Below, one piece after another: positions 32,666 through 44,960 of a stretch of 64,000 nucleotides of DNA. The translations under genes were made by a program, and so were the position numbers. Source of the stretch: Brassica napus (lineage: Eukaryota; Streptophyta; Magnoliopsida; Brassicales; Brassicaceae); assembly GCF_020379485.1 (NCBI RefSeq), contig NC_063452.1, positions 32,511,608 through 32,575,607 on the forward strand. The letters run 5' to 3'. Under the pieces are notes generated by a model. The model saw only the letters and a program-made list of their open reading frames with translations. It was not told where the DNA came from and made no database searches. Numbering within the stretch: position 1 is the first letter of the stretch; every line of letters starts with the position of its first letter.

Positions 32666-35600
32666 TATCATGTTCCCGTTCCTGGAACTTGACATGGGAC
32701 ATAGACATTTTAACAGAAGCGAGACTGCTTTGGTTCAGATCATGGGAATTGATTGTGAACAAGCTGTAATGAAGTGAATGATCATGATGGATCATGAGAA
32801 AACTAATTCTAGGTCTGGAAATATACCAAGGGACTTAGTAGGATTGAATAAGATGAAGAGAGCAAGCTGGACGAGTGACAGCCGGACGATACGAGAATGA
32901 AGCTCGGTCAGTTGGGCGAAGCTCGGACAAGCTCAGTGTAGCTCACTGAAGTGTAGGTCAGCTCCAGCAGCTGGACTACTAGCCCAGTCAGCTGGGGCAG
33001 CTGGGGATCAGCTCAACTCAGCTAGATGGAGTGTTGGAAGCTCGGACCATTAGGTCGGTCCGGGCAGTTACCGGGCCGGTTGGTTGGTCAATGATGGCTA
33101 TGGGCCGGTGGGCTCTTGGGATTGAGCCAGGAAATATACCAAGGGACTTAGTAGGATTGAATACGATGAAGAGAGGAAGCTGGACGAGTGATGAGACAGC
33201 TGGACGATGCGAGAATGAAGCTCGGACAAGCTCAGTGTAGCTCACTGAAGTGTAGGTCAGCTCCAGCAGCTGGACTACTAGCTCAGTCATCTGGCAGAGC
33301 TGGGGATCAGCTCAACTCAGCTAGATGGAGTGTTGGAAGCTCGGACCATTGGGTTGGTCCGGGCAGTTACCGGGCCGGTTGGTTGGTCAATGATGGCTAT
33401 GGGCCGGTGGGCTCTTGGGATTGAGCCAGGAGCATGGGCAATCCGTGTAGGCTTGTTTTGGACATGTCCAGGAGAGGTTTGACAGTTCCAGGACGTCTGG
33501 TAACTGCCATAGGCGAAAGGGTGCAATATGTACCATTGATTAAATCAATGTCCAGAATTGATACCGAAGGGATGCAATGGTTAAGATGTAACCACCCCTT
33601 CTTCTATAAAAGTCAGGCAAGTCCGTCCCTTTGCAGGCACGCCAGGGCTTCCTCTTACACCCTGAACACAAAGAAAAACAGAGAAAAGACAGAGAGTTGG
33701 TCGGATTCAACATCCAACCCCAAGAGTGGTGTGAAGTCCACAAAGTGGCAGTTTTGGGACAGATCAAAGGGGAAGTTATGAATGACCCTTTGATGGGTTT
33801 TGATTCATGTAGACATCACCAAAAGCATCCTCCAGAGCCTAAGAACACATGCAAATAGTCAGGGAAGAAAAGGGATGGCCGGAGTCCACTTCCTATGGCC
33901 AAGATAGCCTTAAGGGGAGAGGTGCGTGGGAATGCAGTTTCATGGGAGTTGGGAACGACCCTGTGATGGTGTTAAATCATGGATGATCATGTCCTAGGCT
34001 TACTCTACAGCCTGGGAACACACTCAAATATCCAGGAGAGAAGGGAGAAAGCCGGACTCCACTCTCAATGGCATGAACAACCTTGAAGGTGGATGCAGTG
34101 TAGAAAGTGGTTTCATGGGAGTTCCATGGAAGGGATGATGGGTGTGACCCATCAATGAATCTTATCAATACCAGAAGTATATGATAAGGACTGATAGAGG
34201 CATGCACTGGAGGAGCATGGCCGAACATAATAAGGAAAGACACATGATCTAATCAGATCATGTATAAGTCTGTTGGTTCAGACTTGATGGCACTGAACCA
34301 TGGCCTTGGCCGGTTCAGGAAAGATGTCCATGGCCTTAGCCGGGCTGTTCATGATCAGGATCCATATGATCCAGGTCGATTCATTGGATTCTGATTATGG
34401 GAATCTCTTAGTTGGGATTTATCATGAGTTTTAGTGAATTTTAATTAGTTTCGAAATTGGTTAGATTTGGGCCTGAGGAGTAAATTGATGTTTAGATAAG
34501 GAATCAACCATGCAATGATAGATCCTTGTGTTATGTTATCGGATCATATGCTTGTGTGTTGTGATATGTTTGTCACTTATGATTATTGATCATAAGGAAT
34601 GTTAGTTATCAACCTTGGGTTGGTAAGCTATGTGCAAAGCATTGGCTAAGAGCCATATAGAAGAGTATAGCTAGTACTTGGTGGCGTGGACCATAAGTAC
34701 TTGGTGGCGTGGACCATAAGTACTGAGCTTGGGTTTTATTATTCAAGGAAGGCCGTGTGTAATCTTATGATGGGTAAGGATGGACGACCTAATCCATAGA
34801 TGATGGATGAAGGTGTCTGATCGGATTGATCAAAGGATGCACCGGTTGCAAGAGCAGGACTGATCGGCTTCGTTGGGGCATGGTTCCATGGCCGGTTAGG
34901 TATGTGTGAAGACTCATCAGTTCTGGGTCATGTGGGGTGGTTGGTTGATTGACTTAGGATCTGATGGGAATTGTTAGTCCATAAGCTGGACTTGGTATCA
35001 TAAGCTGATAAGCAAAAGGATGTTGGATGATGCATGAGCCGGTAAGGGCCAAATGCATGTCCTTAACTGTTTGAAGACTTCTTAAGGGTTACTTAAGTCT
35101 GTGGGGATGGTTGGCTTATTGACTAAGTACCTAAGGGAGTTGTTTGAATAGTAAAGGAGCTGGACGCAGTATATGGCAGCTGGCCATAGCTCGGTCTTAG
35201 CTCAGTTCGAGTGTGACAACTTGATCAGCTGGTCTACGAGTTCATTCAGCTAGAGAAGCTGGGCCGATCAGCTAACAAGCTCCGTGGATGTGGCTAAGGT
35301 ATGATCTAGTAACTCTTGCTTAGTTCTAGATTGAATGGATTAGGGGAATGGAACCTCGGATTCATATGACTTGATTCAGGTTTAGGATCTACCTTTGAGC
35401 TAGTTGGTAGTTGGGTAGACTTACCACAGCTGAGGTGATTCGACCGGACGAGTATTAGAATGGATTTAGTCCAATGGTTAAGTAGAGAATATTCCGCTGG
35501 GTATTAGTTGAAATTATCTAAGCTAGGGAATGACTAAGGTAGTCATAAGCTAAGATCTAAGTTAGCCCTCGCCTATGGGCGACAAATAAAGTGCGAAATT

Positions 35601-35679
35601 TTGAGAGGTTCGGTCAGGGTATGGACCGAGCGACGTGAGGCATCGACCGCGGCCTAGTCGGCCGGGATAGGGTCTCATA
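32666..35679 (+). repeat. Right LTR of the chromovirus-like element
   Basis: 3014 bases; longer than the left LTR because of a 313-base tandem duplication (32818-33130 and 33131-33429) and a 23-base duplication at 34673-34718 (tacttggtggcgtggaccat). Confidence 0.85.
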
Positions 35680-35684
35680 TTAAC
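35680..35684. repeat. Target-site duplication TTAAC (right)
   Basis: Matches 27549-27553 and fixes both ends of the insertion. Confidence 0.85.
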
Positions 35685-38600
35685 CCTACGTCGGAGAAAC
35701 ATTTTTGGTTAGTCTGCAGATGTTCGCAGCCAAAATTGTTATTGCTGTTCGGATGCTAATTGTTCAATTTGCGATCGAGGAATTAGGACAAAGGGGTCGC
35801 GTAAATTTGTCCATGGGAAGAAGCGTTTTCCTTCATAGTGCTTTGTGAATTGTTGGCCTTCCGAGTTCTATTTCGTTCATTTTTGAGGATGTTTTGTATA
35901 GCTCTAGAAGCTTTGTTATGATTTTTTCCTTACATGCCGCGTATTATGGGTAAAACATAGCGGGCTTAAAGTGAATTGTGGAATGTATCGAACTTGGTCG
36001 ATTGTCGACAAGTTTTAGTTTTCCGATAACCGTTTGTTTGTTAGGACTGAGTTTCGTTACGAAGAATTTATCATATGATTTCCGACTGTGGGAAACGATA
36101 ATTATTCTCTTAATAGTCACACGACGTTTTTAGACAAATTGTAGATTGTCGTTTAGCCGTTGAGTGATGGAGCGATGGAGCGATGGTTTCTCAAATAGTT
36201 TGGCTTGGCGTGAAGGATGTGTTCACTCAGATTGCCAAGGATGTTGTAGGTCAAGGATTAGACCATGGTACTTTAACATTAAGGTCATGTTAGTTTACGA
36301 TCGTCCTTAAAGGGGATGGCGAACTCTGGTTTGGACCTTTACTGGAAGGCGTAATTGACCGAGGGCCAAAGAGCGCTTGTCGAGATTGATAGGCCAAGTT
36401 TGCCAGAGTTATTCGTGTTAAGATGGCCGATAGTCATAGAAAACGATTCTCTGCTTTAGGTCTCCGTTATACGATGAATGTTTCGTATAATGTTACCTAT
36501 AGTCTTATGAAAATTGATTCGTTTCTGTATGAGGAAGACGTAGCCTAAGAGGTTTGATACAGACCCAGTGCGGAGTCAGTTGCGGGACGATTGCCTACTC
36601 GGATGTGACTGAGGGGAACGAAACGCAGAAGCCAGTGAGCCGCATGGCTAAAATATGAGATCTATGAAATCGTAATGCGAAGAGATCACTCTTTAGATTG
36701 ATCATCCAAAGTCAGATTTTACAGCTTTGTATTTGTTATACGGAAAATATTTATTCGTAAAACCTGTTATGTTTACTTTTGAAAGCTTCTTTGTACGAAG
36801 GATTTTTTGCGTAAGTAAAGGGCGACCGGTTTTACGAAGGTTGTAAATCGGTGATATGTATACACATGTCAAAGTACCGTTGTTTCTGCGGGTTTTACGA
36901 GAAACATTTCTGCTTTGATTTCGATTTTTGGTGAAGGTTGCTTGGAGTTACTCATGGAGGGTTACCGAAGTTTATTTCGCAATGATCTAGTCGCAGAAAG
37001 TTTTTCATAGGCTTTTGAGAGGATTCTCATGACATATTCGTTTCTGGAACGAATTGGTCAACCAGCGGTAGATCTAGCCAACGATCGGGAAGAAAGTGTT
37101 CCCTTTAATGTGCCGCTGCTACTTTTATTCTCAATTTTTCTTCGTCGTAAATGCTTTGATGCTTGAAGATTTCTCGTAAATTGTTTTATACGAAACTGGC
37201 TTTATAAAGCCGGAGAGGGTTTCAAGACTTTGGATAATCGTCGAGTTTCAGTTTGATATTGGTACAGGTTTTCTATACGCATGATTGCGACAAGAAATGT
37301 TGTATAGTCTTTGGGATTATGTTCATGATGGTCTGGATATGTTGATGGCGTTGGTCTGGATATGTTGATGGCGTTTAGACAAATTTTAGATTGTCGTTTG
37401 CTTTTTTGGGAAGATTTTATGGAGGCATCGTATTGCCTAAATGTTTTTCTGCCTATTGTTGCGAGAGTTTGCTTTGATGAAAGCGTTTTCTTGTTGACAA
37501 GGCAAAAGTTTTTGAAGTTTGGGAGTATACGAGTATAGTGTACGTACCTACTCCCCTTTTTTTCACGAAAGAAAACGGTTGAACCGATACTTTGAAGGGT
37601 TGTGTACGTTTCTTCTTCCGAGGATTGGAATGATCGACAGTCTTGGTCGATTTAAAGACGATGCTGGGACTGTGATTTGGTTGTTGACGACTAGGAATAT
37701 GTCGGTTTTAAGAAAATCGCTAGAAACGAATCGGTTTTAAGACAACGTTCATGTCTCTAGTTTTTTCTCTCTTTAGAAAGCGAGCTGGATATGCGTGGCA
37801 ATCGTTTCTCGATTTTCAGAGAGTTTAGATCGGTTTGCAAGATTTGGTTGAACAGTTATGGAACGATATACTGAGAAAGGAAAAATCGCCTGAGACTTAG
37901 TTCGCTAGACTATCCACCTAGGTTTTAAGTTCCCTAAAGTTCTATGGCAGTTTCAAAAGCGTTTTTATTTCTTAGTAATTTCCTACGAAGATTCCAAGTC
38001 TGATTTCAAAAATTTCAAGTCGAAAATACCTTAGTTCCCTCGAAGATTCGGGTTAGCCTTTTCTCCGTTTTGCTTGCTCATTTGCCCTTCCTCTTTTCCT
38101 GTCTGTCTGCCCATTTCGAATAGCAAGAATATTGATTCTTCCTGGACTTCTCTGCTTTCCTGGCCGCGTTTAGGCTGCTGCCAATCTTGCGGTTTTCGTG
38201 ATCCATGTTTCAATCTTAGTATCATTGGATTTTACGAAAATGAATAAGCATCTCCTCGAAAACTTTTTAGCGTTTAGGAATAGCCATGGACGATCAAGAG
38301 ATGCCAAGGATGATCAGGAAGACTCGCCAGGTGATGAGGTTTTGGCGACAGATCGAGGCGCGAGAGGGAGGATGGTGAGACCGTGGAGAAAGGCGGATAG
38401 GCGAATTTTGATTCTCGGATTTCGCTCCATCTCTTTCCTTATCTGAGAGTCTGCGATCGTTGTTAAATTTTCAAAGATTGTCATATGTTGCCAACTTTAG
38501 TTTTACGAAAGTTTTTCCGAAAAATAATATCGAGTTTAATTTTACGACGGTTATTCCGCAAAATATTATCTATTTTAATTTTACGAAAGTTGTTTCGTAG

Positions 38601-38831
38601 AATGTTGTCGGGTTTAATTTTTGCAAAGGTTATTTCGCAAGATGTTGTCGAGTGTAATTTTTACGAGATTTGTTCTGTAAAGAAGTTTTCAAGTTCTGGC
38701 TGTACGAGAGACGTGACGAGGTTAATTATTGCAACCAAACTTAATCAGAAGTTTTTTCTCTTATCTATGGGATTGATTAGTGGAAGTTTCGAGTAGTTTT
38801 TTCCGAACTAAGATTTAGGTGACAAACATCG
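35685..38831 (-). mobile_element. Tat-like element internal region, degenerate
   Basis: Continuation of the element interrupted at 27548. No long frame on either strand. Sequence such as tttacgaaagttgtttcg recurs in variants at 38490-38680 (ttacgaaagtttttccgaaa, ttacgacggttattccgcaa, ttgcaaaggttatttcgcaa), a degenerate repeat of about 60 bases. It ends at ACAAC where the next element is inserted. Confidence 0.5.
38490..38680. repeat. Degenerate tandem repeat of about 55-60 bp
   Basis: Four variants of 'tttaa ttttacga.gttttccg.a(a/g)aat' follow one another within the Tat-like internal region. Confidence 0.6.
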
Positions 38832-39717
38832 ACAACTGATACCACTCAAATTACCCTAAGGAGTGAATTACTCTCTCAAATAAGAAGTTCAGTTGCCGTA
38901 CTTACGGATCGAATCCACAAGGAGCTAGAGAACCTATTAAATCTAGTCAGGTTATTAATTCTAGGTGTTTGTTGTTTTATGGTTTAAAAGTAAATAGCAA
39001 TCATATTTGAGCAAGTCTATTGCTCGACTAACAAGATGATTGGGGGTCTAACTTTATTGAAAGATATTAGATGCAGGGTTTCTATTCAGGTGTTAGAGAT
39101 TATAATCCTATCGATGCCTAACAGTTGTATGCATGATATATTAGAGCTCAACTCCTTAATCACAGTGATCAGCGATGGCAATGATTCACTGCTTAACTAA
39201 CTAGATCTTGGATCTCAACTGTCGTCTTTTGATCACAAGAAAGTGTCGATCGATGATCCTATATGGATATCGATCGATACACCTTTCGTAATATCGACCG
39301 ATTGTTAGAAGACAATATCGATCGATAGCTTCTAGCTAAGCCCTAGGCGCGGGTTGATAATGCTCACTAGTCTCCTAGATCAGCGGTTAGCTCTCTCTAG
39401 CAGTCCTAGCATGACATATTAGATTCAGGACAGGATGATCAAGGATGCTTGACACATGCAAATTCCTAGGTTCATGTTCTAGTTAGCAAGGCTAAAACAA
39501 GCATTAAGAACAATCAATCAATGAATATCACAACTCAGCAGATCTATAGTTGGAGCTAATCCCTCTAACCTATTTGAACCCTGAATCTAACTAGTAAACT
39601 ACTCAGACATAGCTAAGCAATTCATGACACAAAATATAGATAAAAACTGCATAGAATAGAATAGATGAATCAATGGAGTTCCAATCACAAATCTCTCTAA
39701 GATTTTCTCTCCTAAAA

Positions 39718-39719
<2 letters not shown>

Positions 39720-39742
<23 letters not shown>
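39720..39742. repeat. (CT)n microsatellite
   Basis: CT run in the left LTR; the equivalent place in the right LTR (about 43392-43408) is shorter. Confidence 0.9.
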
Positions 39743-39748
<6 letters not shown>

Positions 39749-41846
39749 AGTAAGAATACAATGGTGGCTAAAGCTCTTTGCCTCCTAACTCTTAGGCAAG
39801 TATATAACTATTAGGTTAAAAACTCGTCAGGGGTAATCTGAAAACATACCTAATAGGATAGAATATATAATATATAGAGAGTAAAATACTTATATACCAT
39901 GGATGAAAATGGGTCAAGTCCATGGTATATCAACAACTCGCGGAATTTGTTACTATGGAAGTGATACTTGAATTCTTACGAAATATTAGGCTTCAGAAAA
40001 CATTTTACCGGTGGGGATACGATCTGCCGTTTTGCTTTATTTAGTCTTCGTCAGCCCTTTTAAGGTTTCGAGTGATTCTATAGAAACTCGTCATGGGTAA
40101 TCTTGTAATTTGGTGAAGCCTTGGGTTTAAAGTCGGCTGGAACCAAGTCGTGCATCTCGCGTCTCGACATCGATCGATGGTACAGGATGTACATCGATCG
40201 ATCATAATGTTCAATCGTCGAGGCTTCTCTACTATATCGATCGACGGCACTGGATGTGCATCGAACGATTGCTTCTTCTTCGTATCGACCTCTAATGGTC
40301 AGCTCGAATGAAATCTCTTTTAAGCTCCTAAATGCTCCATAATCATCACTTTACTCCAAGATACTGCTGAACCTGAAAACATACCTAATAGGGTAGAATA
40401 TATAATATATAGATAGTAAAACACTTATATACCATGGATGAAAATGGGTCAAATCCATGGTATATCAACTCCCCAGACTTACCCTTTTGCTTGTCCTCAA
40501 GCAAAACAAACATGCAGTCTCTCTGAAAGAGGTTTGAAAACAGCAGGGACTCACAGATTTAAAACATAGAAATCATCACCTCTACAATTTCGAAAACCAC
40601 ATCTAAAAAGTCCTAATAACAAAAGCACATTATGCAATATCCTAGCTTAGCAACCAAATTCAACTAGTCTACAACTCAGCAAATCAAGTCTGACATTCCC
40701 CTCTACTAACCTCATTTATTAGCATAAATATAAAAGTGCATGCTTTACCTTGGGAGTGTCGATCACACGATGCAAGGATTTTCAGACAAGTATCTGGAAC
40801 TGCAGGTAAAAGTTAGTTCCTAATTTCTCTCTCTCTAATTTCTCTCTTGAGTCAAAGTCTGCTTCCATTACAGGACCAGTGACCAAGATTGGACAGGCTT
40901 CCATGAATCAAGATTTAATGGTGGTTGCCACCAAGCCCTGTTCACTTCTGTTTGACCTATATCCAAGAATTCTTTGTGAAGCGAGCCTTGAAGATTGCCG
41001 GCTCCAAGTCCCGTTCAAATTCTTTTATTGGAATCTTTATGGATCAAGCCTTAATGGTTTTAGCCACCAAGTCCTGTTCAGACTCCTCCTAACTAGATCC
41101 TAAGTCCTAATTAAGTAATAAATTTTGGATTTTTTTTTTTTTTTAGATAATATCACTAACTACTCTAGGATCGAAAATACAGAGAGGAAATGTGATAAAT
41201 GAATCTACACAAGGCGTTACCTTCCAGACTTGTCTGAAGAATCTGATCCCATGTATACCAAGCCCCAAGACAAGCGATTATGTCAGGTTTAGTGTTGGAG
41301 GCCAGCTTTGGTTCCTTCAAACAATCAAGGAAAGTCTGTATAGTTGACAGGTTGCCTTGATTGGTGCTAAAGAGTGGTTAGACATTCAAGTATAAATCAA
41401 TAATAAGATCATAGTCTCTTTCACATAGCTAAGCATAACTTTATTAAAATCCTTTTATAAGAATCAGAATAAATAATATCAGTAAACCTCCACCCAGACT
41501 TAAATTACACTGTCCTAGTATAACACAGTCGGAGTTATGGTGGAAATAAATAATAAGTACTCAATGTAACAAGTTAGGAAGATAAACCTGACCGGAGTGG
41601 GAATCGATCGATGTGCATCGGCATGCATCGATCGTCGTATGTGATTGTAGGTCGATCGATGTCGACGTCTCGTCCACGGTCGATATGTTGGTAATCATCC
41701 TACTTGGGTCTTGCAATAAATCTGAAAGAATGAAAACGAAAGTAAATACTAGTAACTAAGAAAACCAATTAAAATTACCTAATAGTGGGTTGCCTCTCAC
41801 TCAACACTTTGTTATAGTCATTTAGATTGACTGTGGAGGTATGTGG

Positions 41847-42500
41847 CTAGTTGGTGGAAAGACAACTACTTGTTGGGAAACAAGCATCCACCTCATCTCT
41901 GCACATTCTAGGCCAAGCTGCAATGAAACTTCTTGTGGCCTCATCATTTCTGGTATATATCTCATCCATCTTCTGTATTGCATTTGAGATGTTCTGTAGC
42001 CTTTCTAGGATGTTTTCATTGCTGAACTGATGCCATCCTATCTTGTCGTAGGCGTATGCTGATAGCTCGTTCAGTTCATCATGCATTGACTCCATTTTGT
42101 TTTGTATCAGCTACTCGTCGTCTGGTGTAGACGTGGTATCGATCGATGCGACCAAGTGTTTATCGGTCGATACTGGTGCCTTACCGTCGATCGATTTGGA
42201 GCGTTTTCTGGTGATCGATGCTGATATCTGGTGTTGAGATGCGAGTTGCCTCTGAATGGCTTTGAGTTTCTTCTGTAACCACTCTGCTTGGCTATCCAGT
42301 CCACCGAGTCTGACGTCGAATGGAAAGTAGAAGTCATCACACCGCTTCTCAAGTCATTCCTCCATGGTGTTTAGAGCTGTGTAAAGCTTTGATGTGATCT
42401 GATCAACTTCTGCTGTTGTGTAGGGAAGATGTTATGTAGGTTTCTTGCCGTCGAGCGATGCCCTACAGAACCTATCGATCGATGTTGAACCTTCTTCCTG
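41847..42500 (-). pseudogene. C-terminal module of the unassigned SID-repeat element protein
   Basis: Minus-strand translation with one internal stop shows a module TTAEVDQI...LYTALNTME, then DFYFPFDV and KLKAIQRQLA, then a linker with repeated Ser-Ile-Asp, then a tail (41847-42095, MESMHDELNELSAYAY...ERLQNISNAI) ending ACFPTSSCLS. It is homologous to the larger protein at 52900-54239. No function is known to me. Confidence 0.6.
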
Positions 42501-43849
42501 AAAATCATGTTGATCATTAAAATTACCCTAAGGAGTGAATTACTCTCTCAAATAAGAGGTTCAGTTGCAGTACTTAGGGATCGAATCCACAAGGAGCTAG
42601 GGAACCTATTAAATCTAGTCAGGTTATTAATTGTAGGTGTTTGTTGTTTTCTGGTTTAAAAGTAAATAGCAATCCTAATTGAGCAAGTCTATTGCTCGAC
42701 TAACTTGATGATTGGGGGTGTAACTTTATTGGAAGATATTAGATGAAGGGTTTCTATTCAGGTGTTAGAGATTATAATCCTATAGATGCCTAACAGTTGC
42801 ATGCATGATATATTAGAGCTCAACTCCTTAATCACAGTGATCAGCGATGGAATGTTTCATTGGTTAACTAACTAGATCTTGGATCTCACCTGTCGTCTTT
42901 TGATCACAAGAAAGTGTCGATCCATGATCCTATATGGATATCGATCGATACACCTTTCGCAATATCGATCGACTGTCAGAAGACAATATCGATCGATAGC
43001 TTCTAGCTAAGCCCTAGGCCCGGGTTGATAATGCTCACTAGTCTCCTAGATCAGCGGTTAGCTCTCTCTAGTAGTCCTAGGATGACATATTAGATTCAGG
43101 ACATGATGATCAAGGATGCTTAACACATGCAAATTCCTAGGTTCATGTTCTAGTTAGCAAGGCTAAAACAAGCATTAAGAACAATCAATCAATAAATATC
43201 ACAACTCAGCAATTCTATAGTTGGGGCTAATCCCTCTAACCTATTTGAACCCTGAATCTAACTAGTAAACTACTCAGACATAGCTAAGCAATTCATGACA
43301 CAAAATATAGATAAAAACTCCATAGAATAGAATAGATGAATCAATGGAGTTCCAATCACAAATCTCTCTATGATTTTCTCTCCTAAAACTCTCTATCTCT
43401 CTCTCTCGCTGAAAGTAAGAATACAATGGTGGCTAAAGCTCTTTGCCTCCTAACACTTCGGCAAGTATATAACTATTAGGTTAAAAACTCGTCAGGGGTA
43501 ATCTTGTAATTTGGTGAAGCCTTGGGTTTAAAGTCGGCTGGAACCAAGTCGCGCATCTCGAGTCTCGACATCGATCGATCATAATTTTCAATCGTCGAGG
43601 CTTCTCTTCTGTATCGATCGACGGCACTGGATGTGCATCGAACAATTGCTTCTTCTTCGTATCGACCTCTAATGGTCAGCTCGCATAAAATCTCTTTTAA
43701 GCTCCTAAATGCTCCATAATCATCACTTTACTCCAAGATATTGTTGAACCTGAAAACATACCTAATAGGATAGAATATATAATATATAGAGAGTAAAACA
43801 CTTATATACCATGGATGAAAATGGGTCAAATCCATGGTATATCAACAAC

Positions 43850-44534
43850 TCGCGGAATTTGTTACTATGGAAGTGATACTTGAATTCTTACGAAATCTTA
43901 GGCTTCAGAAAACGTTTTACCGGTGGGGATACGATCTGCCGTTTTGCTTTATTTAGTCTTCGTCAGCCGTTTTAGGTTTCGAGTGATTCTGTAGAAATCA
44001 ACTTCGTTTCTCTGAAAGTTATTTGGAAGAAGTACAGCCGCGGGGGTTTCGTAACCGATTTGATGTGCTTCCTTTTTCTACGATTAATCTAGGTTTTTCC
44101 CAAAAGATATTCAGAAGAAGTACAGCGGCAAGTTATGTACCTGATTTGCTGTGCTTCCTTTTTCTACGATTAACCTAGGGTTTCTACGGTTTTGGGGAGA
44201 GCAAATTTTACTTTTCCGAAAAGTTTTCGGAAAACGTGTTTTGGTAAAACCTTTACGGATTGAGACTTCTTTAGACAGAGAAATCGCGAGCTTGTTTTGT
44301 TGCATTCCTGTGGCGGAAAGTCGCGGCTAGGTTTTCGATTTTCTCAAGAACTGTGGCGTTTCTGTAAGCGTTGGCCATAGGCGCAGTGGCTGCTGGAGTT
44401 GTCTTACCAGCGTTGCTGCGAACTGCGATTTTGTCTCTCGTATCTCCAGACATTGTTTTGATCAAGCGTTTCGCAGCTATGAGTTAGAGTAATCCGTACC
44501 CCCCCCCCCCCCCCTCCTTCTAGCTCCAAACTGT
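43850..44534 (-). mobile_element. Tat-like element leader and gag start
   Basis: On the minus strand the LTR end (CACA, 44535) is followed by a candidate primer-binding site (tttggagctagaaggag), a run of 16 G (44514-44499) and a 64-codon frame from 44465 (MIKTMSGDTRDKIAVRSNAG...) ending at 44271. This is the expected position of gag, but the frame is short. Downstream sequence to 43850 is non-coding and is joined to 38831 across the inserted element. Confidence 0.55.
44499..44514. repeat. Poly-C run (16)
   Basis: Homopolymer beside the primer-binding site; length may be unreliable. Confidence 0.9.
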
Positions 44535-44853
44535 GGGAACCAAAATTCGCACCGTCGATTTCTGTGAGGTCCCGGATTCTCTGCGAGAGCAAACTACAAG
44601 TGATCAAATAAATGCATAAAATATGAAAAGATAACAAAACGAATTTTTAGAAAAGGTAGATCTTATTTCCAATTTGCGTAAGAGCGTTGCGATCAATACA
44701 AGAGATTATAAAAGTTTCGGCCGCAAGAGATGTCAGTGAATTACCTAGTTCTAGCAACCTAAAACCTTCAACCTAGTTGAGTCGCAGCTCGATAATAGAA
44801 GACGAAAAAGATACGAAAAAGGTTTTGATTGATTTCGGACTGAACCTTATGAG
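44535..44853 (-). mobile_element. Tat-like 5' LTR, truncated
   Basis: The plus strand runs from tgtgggaaccaaaattcgca to gactgaaccttatgag and is colinear with 25151-25513. It lacks about 35 bases (the cgtaatcggaggaatgttag region) and is cut at 44853, so U3 is missing. It is the partner of the LTR at 25151-26478; the pair frames about 19.7 kb, of which about 13 kb is two later insertions. Confidence 0.75.
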
Positions 44854-44960
44854 GCGCATCACCCGGGGACCGGACCCAGAGTACTTCAGAGGCCGGTGTC
44901 CTGTCTGGAGTCTGGAGGAATTCAATACCTGGATATTTTTCTCCAACAAAAACGTCGACC
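44854..44960. mobile_element. Fragment of an unclassified LTR element
   Basis: This stretch (accggacccagagtac..., ccggtgtcctgtctggagtc, ggaggaattcaatacctgga) is the inverted match of 55990-56110. Both are pieces of one repeat family, here about 100 bases long. Confidence 0.6.

Larger units (their letters stand above)
27554..35679 (+). mobile_element. Non-autonomous chromovirus-like Ty3/gypsy element with long LTRs
   Basis: Left LTR 27554-30248 (TGTCATGTCC...CTCACA), right LTR 32666-35679 (TATCATGTTC...CTCATA), internal region only about 2.4 kb, flanked by TTAAC on both sides. The primer-binding site TGGTATCAGAGC (initiator Met tRNA) is at 30252-30263 and the polypurine tract AAGTGGGGGAGAC at 32652-32664. 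The internal region keeps a protease remnant and the first codons of reverse transcriptase (APMSKSP...LAPAEMAELK, near 31655-31705) but no integrase or chromodomain. The remainder is degenerate repeats. It inserted into the Tat-like element. Confidence 0.85.
38837..43844 (-). mobile_element. Small Athila-like derivative with rearranged left LTR
   Basis: The right (5') LTR is 42511-43844 (TGATCATT...ATATCA on the plus strand). The internal region of about 2 kb, 40468-42510, has no gag or pol. The left side is composite: an LTR 38837-39932 with an internal deletion of about 250 bases, then ACAAC and about 150 bases of the outside flank (39938-40086), then a second partial LTR 40087-40467 ending at the polypurine tract. 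ACAAC occurs at 38832-38836, 39933-39937 and 43845-43849, so insertion was into the Tat-like element. Many TCGATCGA motifs are present. Confidence 0.8.

Noticed and set aside
33018..33526. Minus-strand frames ending [12 protein letters not shown] and [12 protein letters not shown]
   Set aside because: They are repeated LTR sequence read antisense; the similarity comes from the tandem duplication, not from a gene family.
38485..38796. Plus-strand frame with repeated LRKLFRKI/LRRLFRKI
   Set aside because: The peptide repeat follows from the degenerate repeat of about 55-60 bases in a non-coding element region.
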